Shown here: positions 17,768 through 25,949 of the stretch, one piece after another | How positions within the stretch are numbered: the stretch's first letter is position 1 | How the letters are laid out: every line of letters starts with the position of its first letter | Origin: Brevundimonas intermedia | Lineage (GTDB): Bacteria > Pseudomonadota > Alphaproteobacteria > Caulobacterales > Caulobacteraceae | Direction: 5' to 3' | Assembly (NCBI RefSeq): GCF_027922165.1 | Contig: NZ_BSFD01000005.1 | Coordinates: forward strand, 44,938-108,937 | Length of the DNA stretch: 64,000 nucleotides | Translations under genes and position numbers: made by a program | Notes under the pieces: model-generated | Told to the model about the DNA's origin: nothing | Database searches by the model: none | The model's input: the letters and a program-made list of their open reading frames with translations, nothing else

Positions 17768-17878
17768 GTTCAGGCGAATCGCTTTGCTGTTGACCGACTG
17801 GAAAAGCCGGGTGACAACAACAGCACAGTCCGGATTTTGCGTGGGGTCCACACCCGCGTCTCGCTCCTTCGCCTGAAC
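17768..17878 (+). promoter_or_regulatory. Long-range inverted repeat in the cspA leader
   Basis: GTTCAGGCGAA (17768-17778) and its exact complement TTCGCCTGAAC (17868-17878) are 89 nt apart in the stretch between the extensin gene and the cold-shock gene. If both are transcribed, they could pair and isolate a structured domain about 75 nt before the cspA start. Long folded 5' leaders that change shape with temperature are known for E. coli cspA; that this is one is an inference. Confidence 0.45.
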
Positions 17879-17952
17879 GAGCTGTCCAGATGGATTGTCG
17901 GGTCACCCCGAGGGGGATCCGCCTGGAAAAGCGCGTTTACGGAGACGCAGAC

Positions 17953-18156
17953 ATGGCGACCGGTACGGTCAAGTGGTTCAACCCCACCAAGGGCTATGGA
18001 TTCATCCAGCCCGACAGCGGCGGCTCTGACGTGTTCGTGCACGTCACCGCCGTTCAGAAGGCCGGCCTTCAGGGTCTCGATGAAAACGCCAAGGTCGAAT
18101 ACGAGCTGGAAAACCAGCGCGGCAAGACCTCGGCGATCGACCTCAAGCTCCTCTAA
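17953..18156 (+). CDS. cold-shock protein, CspA family
   Basis: This 67-residue single-stranded nucleic-acid-binding protein is a complete cold-shock domain. RNP1 is KGYGFIQ and RNP2 is DVFVHVT; it opens with MATGTVKWFNPTKGYGFI. Members act as RNA chaperones. The start ATG 17953 is preceded by GGAGACGCAGAC; an in-frame ATG at 17890 would add a non-homologous leader. A terminator follows immediately. Which CspA paralogue this is cannot be told from the sequence alone. Confidence 0.95.
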   Translation: MATGTVKWFNPTKGYGFIQPDSGGSDVFVHVTAVQKAGLQGLDENAKVEYELENQRGKTSAIDLKLL

Positions 18157-18172
18157 GCCGAAAAGCATGGGA

Positions 18173-18213
18173 ACGGGCGCGGGCGCTTAGGCCTCCGCGC
18201 CTGTTTTCTTTTT
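18173..18213 (+). terminator. Intrinsic terminator of the cold-shock gene
   Basis: ACGGGCGCGG (18173-18182) pairs with CCGCGCCTGT (18195-18204), with one wobble pair, around a 12-nt loop, and is followed by TTTCTTTTT. It lies 16 nt after the stop codon. Confidence 0.8.
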
Positions 18214-18254
18214 GGGCTACCGCGCTTCGCGCTACTTGAGCCCGTCGGTTTGGC

Positions 18255-19181
18255 TTACGGCGCTTCGCGCGGCTTAAGCCCGGCGGGCGTCGGCTTCGTC
18301 CGTTGAGACCGCTGAGCCATAACGATGGCGCCCAGAACCAGAGCGCCGCCCAGGGCCTGAACCGGGGTCAGGGTCTCGCCGAAGACCCACCAGCCCAGCA
18401 GGCCGGCGACAACGGGCTGGATCAGGATGGTCACGGCGGTGATTGAGGCCGGCAACTTGCCCAGGGCCCAGGCGACGCCGCCTTGGCCGAAGACGTGCAT
18501 CACCCCCATGGCCAGACAGGCGGCCCATCCCGCTGCGCTTGCCGGGATGATGTCCTCGCCCAGGGCCAGGGCCACGATCAGCAGCAGCGGCGCGCCCAGA
18601 AGGGTCGCCCAGAATGTGACGCGCATGGCGCCCGCCGTGGCGCGTGCGGCTTTCACCGCCAAGAAATAGCCCGAGTACCAGACCGCCACCGACAGCGAGA
18701 AGGCGTCGCCCAGCGGCGGATTGGTCCCCTGGCCCCCATCGGCGCCCGCCGCCATGGCGAAGGCGCCGCCCATGGCCAGAACCAGGGCCAGCAGGAACAG
18801 GCGGCGGGGCGCCTCTTTCAGCACGATCCAGCCGAACAGGGTCACCACGACCGGCGTCAGATTGCACAGGACCGTGGCGTTGGCGACCGAGGTCATAACG
18901 ATGCCATAGTGCCAGAAACTGAGATCCAGGGCGAAGAACAGACCCGCCAGCAGCGCCCATTTCGACGGAGAGGCGATCCCGCCGGGCTCCCGCGTCGCCA
19001 GCACGGTCAGCAAGGGCAGGGCGAAGACGAATCTCCAGAAACCGGCGGCCGCCGGACCGGTCTCGGTCAGGCGCACCAGGATCGGCGCCAGGCCCAGCAC
19101 ACAGGCGGCGATCAGCAGGACGATCAGGGCGAAGGCGCGCGGGGAGACGAGCGACGAGACGCGTGAGGCGAGGCGAGACAT
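18255..19181 (-). CDS. EamA/DMT-family transporter
   Basis: This 308-residue inner-membrane protein has ten predicted transmembrane helices arranged as two EamA repeats, roughly residues 15-145 and 160-295. Recognisable segments are ATREPGGIASPSKWALLAGL, SVANATVLCNLTPVVVTLFG (the conserved proline-containing helix of repeat one) and ITAVTILIQPVVAGLLGWWV (its counterpart in repeat two). Members export metabolites, amino acids or drugs; the substrate here is unknown. It lies downstream of the phytochrome gene on the same strand with a 45-nt gap, so cotranscription is possible. Confidence 0.9.
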   Translation of the reverse strand: MSRLASRVSSLVSPRAFALIVLLIAACVLGLAPILVRLTETGPAAAGFWRFVFALPLLTVLATREPGGIASPSKWALLAGLFFALDLSFWHYGIVMTSVANATVLCNLTPVVVTLFGWIVLKEAPRRLFLLALVLAMGGAFAMAAGADGGQGTNPPLGDAFSLSVAVWYSGYFLAVKAARATAGAMRVTFWATLLGAPLLLIVALALGEDIIPASAAGWAACLAMGVMHVFGQGGVAWALGKLPASITAVTILIQPVVAGLLGWWVFGETLTPVQALGGALVLGAIVMAQRSQRTKPTPAGLKPREAP

Positions 19182-19226
19182 GCGGCCTCTTACGCCGCCC
19201 CGCGACCTTCCGCCACAGCCGGCGGA

Positions 19227-21389
19227 TCAGATCAACGGGTCGATGCGGGCCTTCAGCGCGACCTCGAGCCCGGGCGCCAGGTCGCGATAGTCGATCTTCC
19301 CCTTCAACTGGCCGACCAGGCTGGCGATCATCATCGAACCGAAGCCCTTGCCGGCCTTGTGCCCACCCTTGCCGTCGTCGGCGACGACCAGGCGGAAGCT
19401 GTCGTCCGCCTCGGTCAGAACGATGCGCAGCGGGCCGGGTCGGCCGTCGTAGGCGTATTTCTGGGCGTTGATGATCAGTTCGGTCAGGATCAGACCCACG
19501 GTGACGGCGCGGTCGGCCTCAAGGCAGACGGGGGCCAGGTCGGTCTCGATGACGGACGCCCAATCGACGCCCATGCTGGCGCCGAGATCCTCGACCAGGT
19601 CGCCGATGTAGCGGGACATGTCGATGGTGGTGTCCTGGTCGCCGCGATAGAGGCGGGTATGGACGGTCGAGACGGCCCGGACGCGGCGGCGGGCTTCCTG
19701 AAGCGCGGCGGCGGCGGGATTGTCGCCGTGTTCGCGCGCCTGCAAGCCCAGGAAGCTGGACACCAGGGTCAGGCTGTTCTGGACCCGGTGATTGACCTCG
19801 CGCATCAGGTACTGCTGCTGTTCTATGCGCAGGTCCCGTTCGGTCAGCCGGGCCTGAAGCGACTGGTTCAGGTTGCGCAACTGGCTGAGGGCGATGAAGT
19901 CGGCCAGGGTGTCGCGCAGCCGGGCGGCGGACTCTATGGCGGCCGCGCTCCAGCGACGGGCGCGGCCGGACACCGTTTCGGACCATTCCTCGAACGAGGC
20001 GCGCGGGGTCAGGGCGCCGCTCGCGGCGGACTTGACGGCGGTCGAGGGGTCGCCGGCCCAGCGAACCGTTTCCAGAATTTCCGAACGGAACCAGAGGAGT
20101 GACAGCGGCTGTTCGCCCGGCAGGCGGACCGCCAGCAGGCCGCTGGCTTGGGTCCGCCAGGTTTCGGCCTCGGGCAAAACCGCGCTCAGGGCGTTTGAGG
20201 CGACGGGCCGTAGTCCCGGTTGCTGGGCCAGCCAGTCGGAAACACGGCGCACGGCCGGCTCGGGCGGGGTGCGGCCGAAGCTGGCGACGCGGTCCTCGCA
20301 GACGATGGCCAGGCCGTCGGCGCCGACCAAGGCCGTCAACGGACCCGCCCGTTCGGCCAGGGCGGCGTCCAGCGGGCGGTCGGCGGGCAGATGGACGATC
20401 AGTTCGTCCTCAATCCGGCGCAGCCGGACCCGCTCGCGATACAGTTCTGCTTCGGCCTTGGTCTTCAGCTGCCGCGCCAGATTGCGGGCCAGGGTGGTGC
20501 AGGCGACCCGCAACTCATAGGGCAGGAGCTGGGGCGCAAGGCTGTGGCAGGCGACCAGACCCCAGAGGACGTCGTCCACGATGATCGACACCGAGGCCGA
20601 GGCGCGCACGCCCATGTTCTTCAGATACTGGATATGGACCGGCGAAACGGCGCGAAGGCCGATGTCGCTCATGTCCAGCGGCGGCTCTCCGGGTTTGACC
20701 GGTCGCAGCGGCTGGGGCGTGTAGCGGCTGTCGGGGATGACCCGAACGGGGTTGCGCAAATACAGGGCCCGCGCCTGGCGCGGGATGTCGGTGGCCGGAA
20801 AATGATGGTTCAGGAACGAGCCGGTGTCGATGAGACGCGACTCGGCGACGACCTGGCCGGCCTCGTCGTCGCCGAAGCGGTAGATCATGACCCGCTCGAA
20901 CCCCGTCAGGGCGCGAAATGCGTCTGCCGCGCGTTCGCATACGGTTTGGACCGTCGCGGCCCGTTCCAGGGCGCCGGCGGCGGTGTCCAGGCGGGCGATC
21001 AATTCGACCCCGAGCCTGGCCTGCTGCGAGCTCTGTTCGACCTCGACGACCATTCGGTCCGCAAGCTGGCCCTGCGCGTACTGGACGACGACATCGTATT
21101 CCAGCCGGTTGGCGGCGCGCCAGCGACCGGCGAAGCCCGTCTCGCGGGTCTTGGCCATATCAAACAGCCGACGGCCGACGACCTCGCCCAGAAGGGCGGC
21201 GATAGGCTGGGCGACCCAGGCCGTCTTGCCGGTCAGATCCTCGATAAGGCCCGCGCCCTGCTCGATCGTCAGGGTCTCGGGGTTCAGCACCAGCAGGAAC
21301 CCATGAGGCTGGATGGCCTGCGGGATATGGATCGGCTCGCGATCACAGTCGGTCAGGTCCACGCCGGGAGAAGTTGGGAGATGGGTCAT
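19227..21389 (-). CDS. bacteriophytochrome sensor histidine kinase
   Basis: This 720-residue red/far-red photoreceptor kinase has a PAS domain (about 15-115), a GAF domain (about 130-300), a PHY domain (about 310-490) and a HisKA_2-type kinase. The biliverdin-binding cysteine is C15 in DCDREPIHIP, followed by AIQPHGFLLVL. The GAF domain holds FPATDIPRQARALY, equivalent to the PASDIP motif, and HIQYLKNMG. The kinase has the phosphoacceptor segment REVNHRVQNSLTLV, the N-box ELIINAQKYAYDG and the glycine-rich DDGKGG. No response regulator or haem oxygenase gene is adjacent. An EcfG-type promoter lies upstream. Confidence 0.95.
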   Translation of the reverse strand: MTHLPTSPGVDLTDCDREPIHIPQAIQPHGFLLVLNPETLTIEQGAGLIEDLTGKTAWVAQPIAALLGEVVGRRLFDMAKTRETGFAGRWRAANRLEYDVVVQYAQGQLADRMVVEVEQSSQQARLGVELIARLDTAAGALERAATVQTVCERAADAFRALTGFERVMIYRFGDDEAGQVVAESRLIDTGSFLNHHFPATDIPRQARALYLRNPVRVIPDSRYTPQPLRPVKPGEPPLDMSDIGLRAVSPVHIQYLKNMGVRASASVSIIVDDVLWGLVACHSLAPQLLPYELRVACTTLARNLARQLKTKAEAELYRERVRLRRIEDELIVHLPADRPLDAALAERAGPLTALVGADGLAIVCEDRVASFGRTPPEPAVRRVSDWLAQQPGLRPVASNALSAVLPEAETWRTQASGLLAVRLPGEQPLSLLWFRSEILETVRWAGDPSTAVKSAASGALTPRASFEEWSETVSGRARRWSAAAIESAARLRDTLADFIALSQLRNLNQSLQARLTERDLRIEQQQYLMREVNHRVQNSLTLVSSFLGLQAREHGDNPAAAALQEARRRVRAVSTVHTRLYRGDQDTTIDMSRYIGDLVEDLGASMGVDWASVIETDLAPVCLEADRAVTVGLILTELIINAQKYAYDGRPGPLRIVLTEADDSFRLVVADDGKGGHKAGKGFGSMMIASLVGQLKGKIDYRDLAPGLEVALKARIDPLI

Positions 21390-21731
21390 GCCTGCCGGCC
21401 CTGCGTGGAAGGGAACGGCAAAGGGGCGCGAGGATTCTCAGCGTCCCATTCGCGGGAGGTCGTGATGGCGGCTTCCCCAGCGACAAAGGTTCGAAACGAA
21501 AAAACGCGGGTTAAGCGTGGCGGTTCCGACCCTAGGGGGCGAGTATAGATTTTGGGGAAGCTCATGTAACAATCAGCGTAACACATTGCTGAGGCTTGTC
21601 TATTTCGGGTCTGAAGTGTCCGCTGCCGGACATTTCGTTTGCCGTATCGACGGCCTGGCGCCCTTGGTCATGGAACGGCCGCAGTCGCATGGCGTTGGGG
21701 CGTCGTCCCCCAATCTTGACTGGTTGCCTGT
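21390..21731. other. Divergent intergenic region, phytochrome / transglutaminase
   Basis: This 342-nt stretch separates two divergent genes. It contains the EcfG-like promoter on the minus strand (21503-21527) and a small palindrome, TGTCCG-CTGC-CGGACA (21617-21632), nearer the transglutaminase gene. No credible coding frame is seen. Confidence 0.6.
21503..21527 (-). promoter_or_regulatory. EcfG-type (general stress sigma) promoter
   Basis: Reading the minus strand, GGAAC (21527-21523) is followed after exactly 16 nt by CGTT (21506-21503). This matches the GGAAC-N16/17-CGTT consensus of alphaproteobacterial EcfG (sigma-T in Caulobacter) promoters. It would place transcription start about 105 nt before the phytochrome ATG. 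I saw no comparable match in the other intergenic regions I checked for this motif. Confidence 0.7.
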
Positions 21732-22508
21732 ATGAAACTGCGCGTCCGCGCCGAGCTCGTCTATCGTTTCGATCCGCCGACGGACGCCATCTACAAAATC
21801 CAGGTCGCCCACTGGCCGGGTCAGGATATCCTCGAGGAAACCCTGACCTTCGACCCGCCCGTCGAGTTCCACGAGGACGAGGACGTCGATTTCGGCGCCC
21901 GGACCCTGCGCTGCCACGTCGAAGGCGAAGTGACCCTCACCTATGAGGCGCTGGTCGAGAATGGCGTGCTGAAGGGCCTGCCGCCCAGCGTGTCGCAACA
22001 TGACTGGGGTGAACTGCCGGCCGAGGTTCTGCCCTATCTGCAGCCGAGCCGCTATTGCCCGTCCGACCAGTTCGGTCGGTTCGTCACGCGCGAGTTCGGC
22101 GACACCTCGGGCGGGGCCCGAGTGCTGGCGATCTTGGACTGGATCACCGAGAACCTGGATTATGAGCACGGGGTGTCGGACACCGAGACGACGGCGGCGC
22201 GGACCTTCATCGACCGGGCCGGGGTGTGCCGCGACTTCACCCACCTGGGCATGACCTTCTGTCGCGCATCGGGCATTCCGGCGCGGGCGGTCAGCGCCTT
22301 CGCGCACCAGCTGAATCCGCCCGATTTCCACGCCATCTTCGAGGTTTGGTTGGACAACGGCTGGTGGCTGGTCGACGCGACGCGGCTGGCGCCGGTCGAG
22401 GGTCTGGTCCGGATCGCCTGCGGACGCGACGCGGCGGACATCGCCTTCCTGACCACCCAGGAGCGGTGCCAAATGGTGCGGCAGTCGGTAACGGTGGCGC
22501 CGGCTTAG
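21732..22508 (+). CDS. transglutaminase-like cysteine protease family protein
   Basis: This 258-residue protein has an N-terminal beta-rich domain (about 1-90, beginning MKLRVRAELVYRFDPP), which is typical of bacterial transglutaminase-like proteins. A transglutaminase-like core follows. The catalytic triad is visible as cysteine in AGVCRDFTHLGMTFCR, histidine in FHAIFEVWLDNGWW and aspartate in LVDATRLAP. No signal peptide is evident. Substrate unknown; relatives are presumed peptidases or cross-linkers. It is divergent from the phytochrome gene and convergent with the M1 peptidase gene, with a terminator between. Confidence 0.88.
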   Translation: MKLRVRAELVYRFDPPTDAIYKIQVAHWPGQDILEETLTFDPPVEFHEDEDVDFGARTLRCHVEGEVTLTYEALVENGVLKGLPPSVSQHDWGELPAEVLPYLQPSRYCPSDQFGRFVTREFGDTSGGARVLAILDWITENLDYEHGVSDTETTAARTFIDRAGVCRDFTHLGMTFCRASGIPARAVSAFAHQLNPPDFHAIFEVWLDNGWWLVDATRLAPVEGLVRIACGRDAADIAFLTTQERCQMVRQSVTVAPA

Positions 22509-22520
22509 CGTCTTCTATTT

Positions 22521-22550
22521 CCGATCATCCCGTGAAAGCGGGATGATCGG
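22521..22550. terminator. Hairpin between convergent genes
   Basis: A perfect 12-bp stem (CCGATCATCCCG with CGGGATGATCGG) encloses a 6-nt loop. It lies between the transglutaminase and M1 peptidase stops, with a short T-rich stretch on the plus-strand side. It probably ends transcription in one or both directions. Confidence 0.7.
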
Positions 22551-22555
22551 GATTT

Positions 22556-24280
22556 CTAACGCGCCTTCTGCTCCGTCTTATAGGCCTGCAGCGCGTCGAT
22601 CACGTCCATCTGGCGCAGCACCTTGTTCTGGGGGTCGATCAGGACGTGGGCTCCCGTTGGGACCGCGACCTGACCCCGACCGTCGGTCATGGCGACGGCT
22701 TGAACACGCCCATCGATTTCGACCTCCAGCGGCATGGGGAAGGCCTCGCCGTTCCCGGTGGTCCATTTCAGTCGCAGCATTCCGCCCTCTTGCGTCCGGC
22801 TCAGCACCGGCAGGGCGGCGTTGTAGAGATAGCCACGGAAGAACCAGCCGTAATCCTGACCCGTCACCTGATTGACGATCTGCAGGAAGTCCTGCGTCGA
22901 ACGGTACAGGGGCTGGAAGCCGCCGGGGCGCGGATCGTCCGTGCCGTAGACCAGCCGGGTCAGGGCCTGGTGGAAGGCCTCGTCCCCGATCAGCATCCGC
23001 AGCGAATGGCTGATCAGCGAGCCCTTGGAATAGATGTCGCCGCCGGGGCCGACGTCGCCCTTGTAGACCTCATCCTCGGTCTTGGGCGTGCCTGAGACCA
23101 AGGGGAATTTGTTGACCAGCCCCTCGCGCTGGTTCGCCAGTTCGCGTTGCATATAGCGGTCGCCCAGCAGCCACCGGGCGTAGAGTGGCTGCATATAGCT
23201 GCCCAATCCTTCGTGCAGCCACATGTCGTCGGCGTTCTGGTTGGTCAGCTGGTTGCCGAACCATTCGTGGGCGAACTCGTGCTGCAGCAGCCAGTCATAG
23301 CCGCGGCCGTCGATCTTATAGCCGTTGCCGTAGGCGTTGATGGTCTGGTGCTCCATGCCCAGGTGCGGGGTCTCGACCACCCCCATCTTCTCGTCGCCGA
23401 AGGGGAAGGGGCCGACCGTCGCCTCGAAGAAGTCCAGCATCTTGGGGAATTCGTCGAACAGGGCCTGCACCTTCTCGGGCGCGTCCGACTTCAGGTGCCA
23501 GTAGTTCATCGGGATCATATTGCCGAACCGGCTTTGATACTGGCCGCTGACCTCCTCGTAGGGGCCGATGTTCAGGGCGATGGCGTAGGTGTTGGGGCTC
23601 TTCGCCGACCAGTTCCAGGTGGTCCAGCCGTCGCCGTGATCGACCTTGCCCAGGAAGCGGCCGTTGGACGGCGCGGACAGGTCGGACGGGACGGTGATGT
23701 GCAGATCGACCCGGGCGGGCTCGCCATGCGGGCTGTCGATACAGGGCCAGAAGATGTCGCAGCCCTCGCCCTGGACAGCGGTGGCGATCCAGGGTTCGCC
23801 CGAGGGCGCCGTGGACCAGACGAAGCCGCCGTCCCAGGGCGCGCGGGGCGCTACGCGGGGCTTGCCAGCATAGGCCACGCGCAGGGCGACGGACTGGCCC
23901 GGCGTCAGGGGCTGGGGCAGATCGACGCTCAGCCGTCCCTCGGGGTTGGACCAGTGGTCGGCGGCGATTGCGACCCCGTCGATCTGGACCGAGGAGATGG
24001 GCAACAGGGTGTCCAAATCCACCACCAGCCGGTTCAAGGGCGATTTGGCGGTGAAGCCCAGCACGGCGACGGCGTCGATCGCCTTGTCCTGCGGAATGAC
24101 CTTGATCGACAGGTCGGCGGTGTCGAACTGCACCGCCTGTTGCTCTGCGGTCAGCGGCTGGTCGGTGGCCAGGGTGTAGGCGGTGGAATCGCGGACCGGC
24201 GGCGGAGCGCCGTCCAGCGTCGCACAGGCTGACAGCGTCAGGGCGGCGGCCGTGAAGGCCAGGGTGCGGGCGACAGTCAT
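22556..24280 (-). CDS. M1 family aminopeptidase, lipoprotein
   Basis: This 574-residue zinc metallopeptidase has a lipoprotein signal (LAFTAAALTLSACATLDG, lipobox LSAC). An N-terminal beta-sandwich is followed by the exopeptidase motif GMEHQTINAYG (equivalent to GxMEN) and the zinc motif HEFAHEWFGNQL, followed by the distal glutamate in LHEGLGSYMQPLY. It should sit in the periplasm or outer membrane facing the periplasm and trim N-terminal residues from peptides. Its length is short of the four-domain enzymes, so it lacks the large C-terminal helical domain. It follows rpmB on the same strand, after a terminator. Confidence 0.93.
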   Translation of the reverse strand: MTVARTLAFTAAALTLSACATLDGAPPPVRDSTAYTLATDQPLTAEQQAVQFDTADLSIKVIPQDKAIDAVAVLGFTAKSPLNRLVVDLDTLLPISSVQIDGVAIAADHWSNPEGRLSVDLPQPLTPGQSVALRVAYAGKPRVAPRAPWDGGFVWSTAPSGEPWIATAVQGEGCDIFWPCIDSPHGEPARVDLHITVPSDLSAPSNGRFLGKVDHGDGWTTWNWSAKSPNTYAIALNIGPYEEVSGQYQSRFGNMIPMNYWHLKSDAPEKVQALFDEFPKMLDFFEATVGPFPFGDEKMGVVETPHLGMEHQTINAYGNGYKIDGRGYDWLLQHEFAHEWFGNQLTNQNADDMWLHEGLGSYMQPLYARWLLGDRYMQRELANQREGLVNKFPLVSGTPKTEDEVYKGDVGPGGDIYSKGSLISHSLRMLIGDEAFHQALTRLVYGTDDPRPGGFQPLYRSTQDFLQIVNQVTGQDYGWFFRGYLYNAALPVLSRTQEGGMLRLKWTTGNGEAFPMPLEVEIDGRVQAVAMTDGRGQVAVPTGAHVLIDPQNKVLRQMDVIDALQAYKTEQKAR

Positions 24281-24342
24281 GCGGAATCCCCTCCGGTTAC
24301 GGTTCGGGATTAGTCCCGCCCCGGAAGACGCGCAAAGAAAAA

Positions 24343-24367
24343 GGCCGGCGTCGCCGCCGGCCTTTTT
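24343..24367 (-). terminator. Intrinsic terminator downstream of rpmB
   Basis: GGCCGGCG (24343-24350) pairs with CGCCGGCC (24355-24362) around TCGC. The stem is flanked by an A-run on the left and a T-run on the right, so on the minus strand it ends in a U-run, as needed for rpmB. It lies about 27 nt after the rpmB stop. Confidence 0.88.
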
Positions 24368-24393
24368 CCAGAAACAGTTCCAGCTATCGCCGA

Positions 24394-24693
24394 TCAGGCG
24401 GCGGCGGCTTGATCGGCCAGCTTGGCGCGGACCTGACGCTTGATGCGCTGGGCGGCGATCGACAGCTGCTCGTCGCGGGCCTTGACGATGAAGGCGTCCA
24501 GGCCGCCCTTGTAGTCGAGAGTGCGCAGCGCGGCGTTCGAGATACGCAGCGAGAAGGTCTGACCCAGGGAATCCGAGGTCACCTTGACCGTCTTCAGCGA
24601 CGGCAGAAAGCGGCGCTTGGTCTTGATGTTCGAGTGGCTCACGCTATGGCCGACCATCGGGCCGATACCGGTGAGTTCGCAACGACGCGACAT
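24394..24693 (-). CDS. rpmB: 50S ribosomal protein L28
   Basis: This 99-residue ribosomal protein begins MSRRCELTGIGPMVGHSVSH, the standard L28 opening, followed by SNIKTKRRFLPSL and FSLRISNAALRTLDYKGG. The C-terminal extension, LSIAAQRIKRQVRAKLADQAAAA region, is usual in Alphaproteobacteria. The ATG at 24693 is chosen over an upstream in-frame ATG because it gives the conserved N-terminus; it is preceded by a GGAT-type purine stretch. It is divergent from the DUF3617 gene. Confidence 0.97.
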   Translation of the reverse strand: MSRRCELTGIGPMVGHSVSHSNIKTKRRFLPSLKTVKVTSDSLGQTFSLRISNAALRTLDYKGGLDAFIVKARDEQLSIAAQRIKRQVRAKLADQAAAA

Positions 24694-24942
24694 CGTCAGA
24701 TCCTTAAGGTGCGGCGTCCGGCCCGAAGCGTGGGAGAAGACGCATGAAACAAGTACGCGCGTGGAACAGCCCGCGCGAGAGGGGGCCGTATAAGGGAAGA
24801 GGCGGTCAGGCGTCAAGCCGAGTCTTGGCCTGGTTTCGCGGATCGCCGCAACGGCGTCGGAACCGGGTGTCGTTCAGGCGTCATTCAAATGACGCGCGGT
24901 ATGAGTCATATCATGAAGATCCAAGCTGAACAGAAGGCCGCC

Positions 24943-25440
24943 ATGTCTCGCTCCTCCCCGATCGCTTCTCTGTCCACACGCGCCCGGTCCCTCAAACTGT
25001 GGACCGTCCTGGCGCCGGTGGTGGCGGGCGGCGTCATGCTGGCCGCGCCCGCGATCGCGCCCGCCCAGACGGCGCCCGCCCAGGCCGAGGTGCTGCCCGG
25101 CTATTGGGAATATACGACCAGTGCGGTCGGCCAGCGCGACACCGAGCAGAAATGTGTTCGCCCCAGCGAGATCAACCGCTTCTTCGGCGGCCTGTCGACC
25201 AACCGCTGGCGCTGCACCTATCCGACCCGTGTCGTCGGCAGCGGCCAAGCGCGGTTCGAGGGAACGTGTCAGGACAAGAAGGGCCGTCGGGTCAATGTGC
25301 GACTGTCTGGAACCTATGAGGACACCAGCTTCAGTTTCCGTGGCGGCGCCCAACTGCTGCGCGGCACCCCCTATATTCCCGCCACCATCACGGCGCGCCG
25401 CATCAGCGCCCAATGCCCGGCCAACGCCGAGTATTTCTGA
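24943..25440 (+). CDS. DUF3617-type exported protein
   Basis: This protein of about 165 residues has an N-terminal signal region (LWTVLAPVVAGGVMLAAPAIA). The mature domain begins LPGYWEYTTSAVGQRDTEQK with cysteines at KCVRPSEI, WRCTYP and TCQDKKG, and ends SAQCPANAEYF. This layout matches DUF3617, a family of small periplasmic proteins of unknown function. Several in-frame ATGs exist upstream (24889, 24901, 24913); 24943 is preferred because AGAAGG precedes it at good spacing, but the start is uncertain. Confidence 0.75.
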   Translation: MSRSSPIASLSTRARSLKLWTVLAPVVAGGVMLAAPAIAPAQTAPAQAEVLPGYWEYTTSAVGQRDTEQKCVRPSEINRFFGGLSTNRWRCTYPTRVVGSGQARFEGTCQDKKGRRVNVRLSGTYEDTSFSFRGGAQLLRGTPYIPATITARRISAQCPANAEYF

Positions 25441-25443
25441 GCC

Positions 25444-25830
25444 TCAGACCGACTCAGCGCGGGCGACCACATAGGTATGGGTCTGGTCGCCCGTGGACAG
25501 GCTGACGTATTCGCCCGTCTCGAGCGCCTCGTCGGCGAGGCGGAAGCCGTGCGCGTCTTCGGCCTCGCCGGGTTCGAAGTCCAGGAACCAGCGGTCGGGC
25601 GCCGCGTGGCGCAATCGTCCGAAGGCTAGGGTCGCGCCGTGCGAGAAGCGACGGACGCGGCATTTCTCGGGGGCCTCGCGCCAGGCGGCGGCGTCTAGGC
25701 GTCGGTCGGCTTTGAGGGGCGCAAGAATGTCATAGCCGATGTCGTGGTCCCCCTCCGGGTGCTGCGGCTCGCGCGCCAGTTCCAGGCGGATGTGGTGGAA
25801 GCCCAGCGGGGCGGCGGCGGCGTCGGTCAT
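25444..25830 (-). CDS. hypothetical protein
   Basis: This 128-residue protein has no signal peptide or membrane segment. Its N-terminus reads MTDAAAAPLGFHHIRLELAR and is followed by HPEGDHDIGYDILAPLK; a later stretch is GYVSLSTGDQ-like (GEYVSLSTGDQTHTYVVARA). It is acidic and probably a small beta-rich cytosolic protein. I do not recognise a named family. It lies downstream of carD on the opposite side of a terminator, same strand orientation, and converges on the DUF3617 gene with 3 nt between stops. Confidence 0.65.
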   Translation of the reverse strand: MTDAAAAPLGFHHIRLELAREPQHPEGDHDIGYDILAPLKADRRLDAAAWREAPEKCRVRRFSHGATLAFGRLRHAAPDRWFLDFEPGEAEDAHGFRLADEALETGEYVSLSTGDQTHTYVVARAESV

Positions 25831-25900
25831 GGTCGGCTCCTTGTCGGACGCCATCAGAGCGCCGGACGCGGCGGGCCCGCCTTGATATCTGTCAAACCAA

Positions 25901-25929
25901 AAAGGCCCCGGAGCGATCCGGGGCCTTTT
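25901..25929 (-). terminator. Intrinsic terminator of carD
   Basis: AAAGGCCCCGGA (25901-25912) pairs with TCCGGGGCCTTT around GCGA. On the minus strand it ends in a U-run, about 20 nt after the carD stop. Confidence 0.9.
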
Positions 25930-25949
25930 CTTTCGTTCGATGCGGAAGC

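Noticed and set aside
21566-21584. TGT...ACA symmetric motif upstream of the phytochrome gene, like a PpsR/CrtJ site
   Set aside because: The spacing is 13 nt, not the required 12, and no photosynthesis genes are present in the window.
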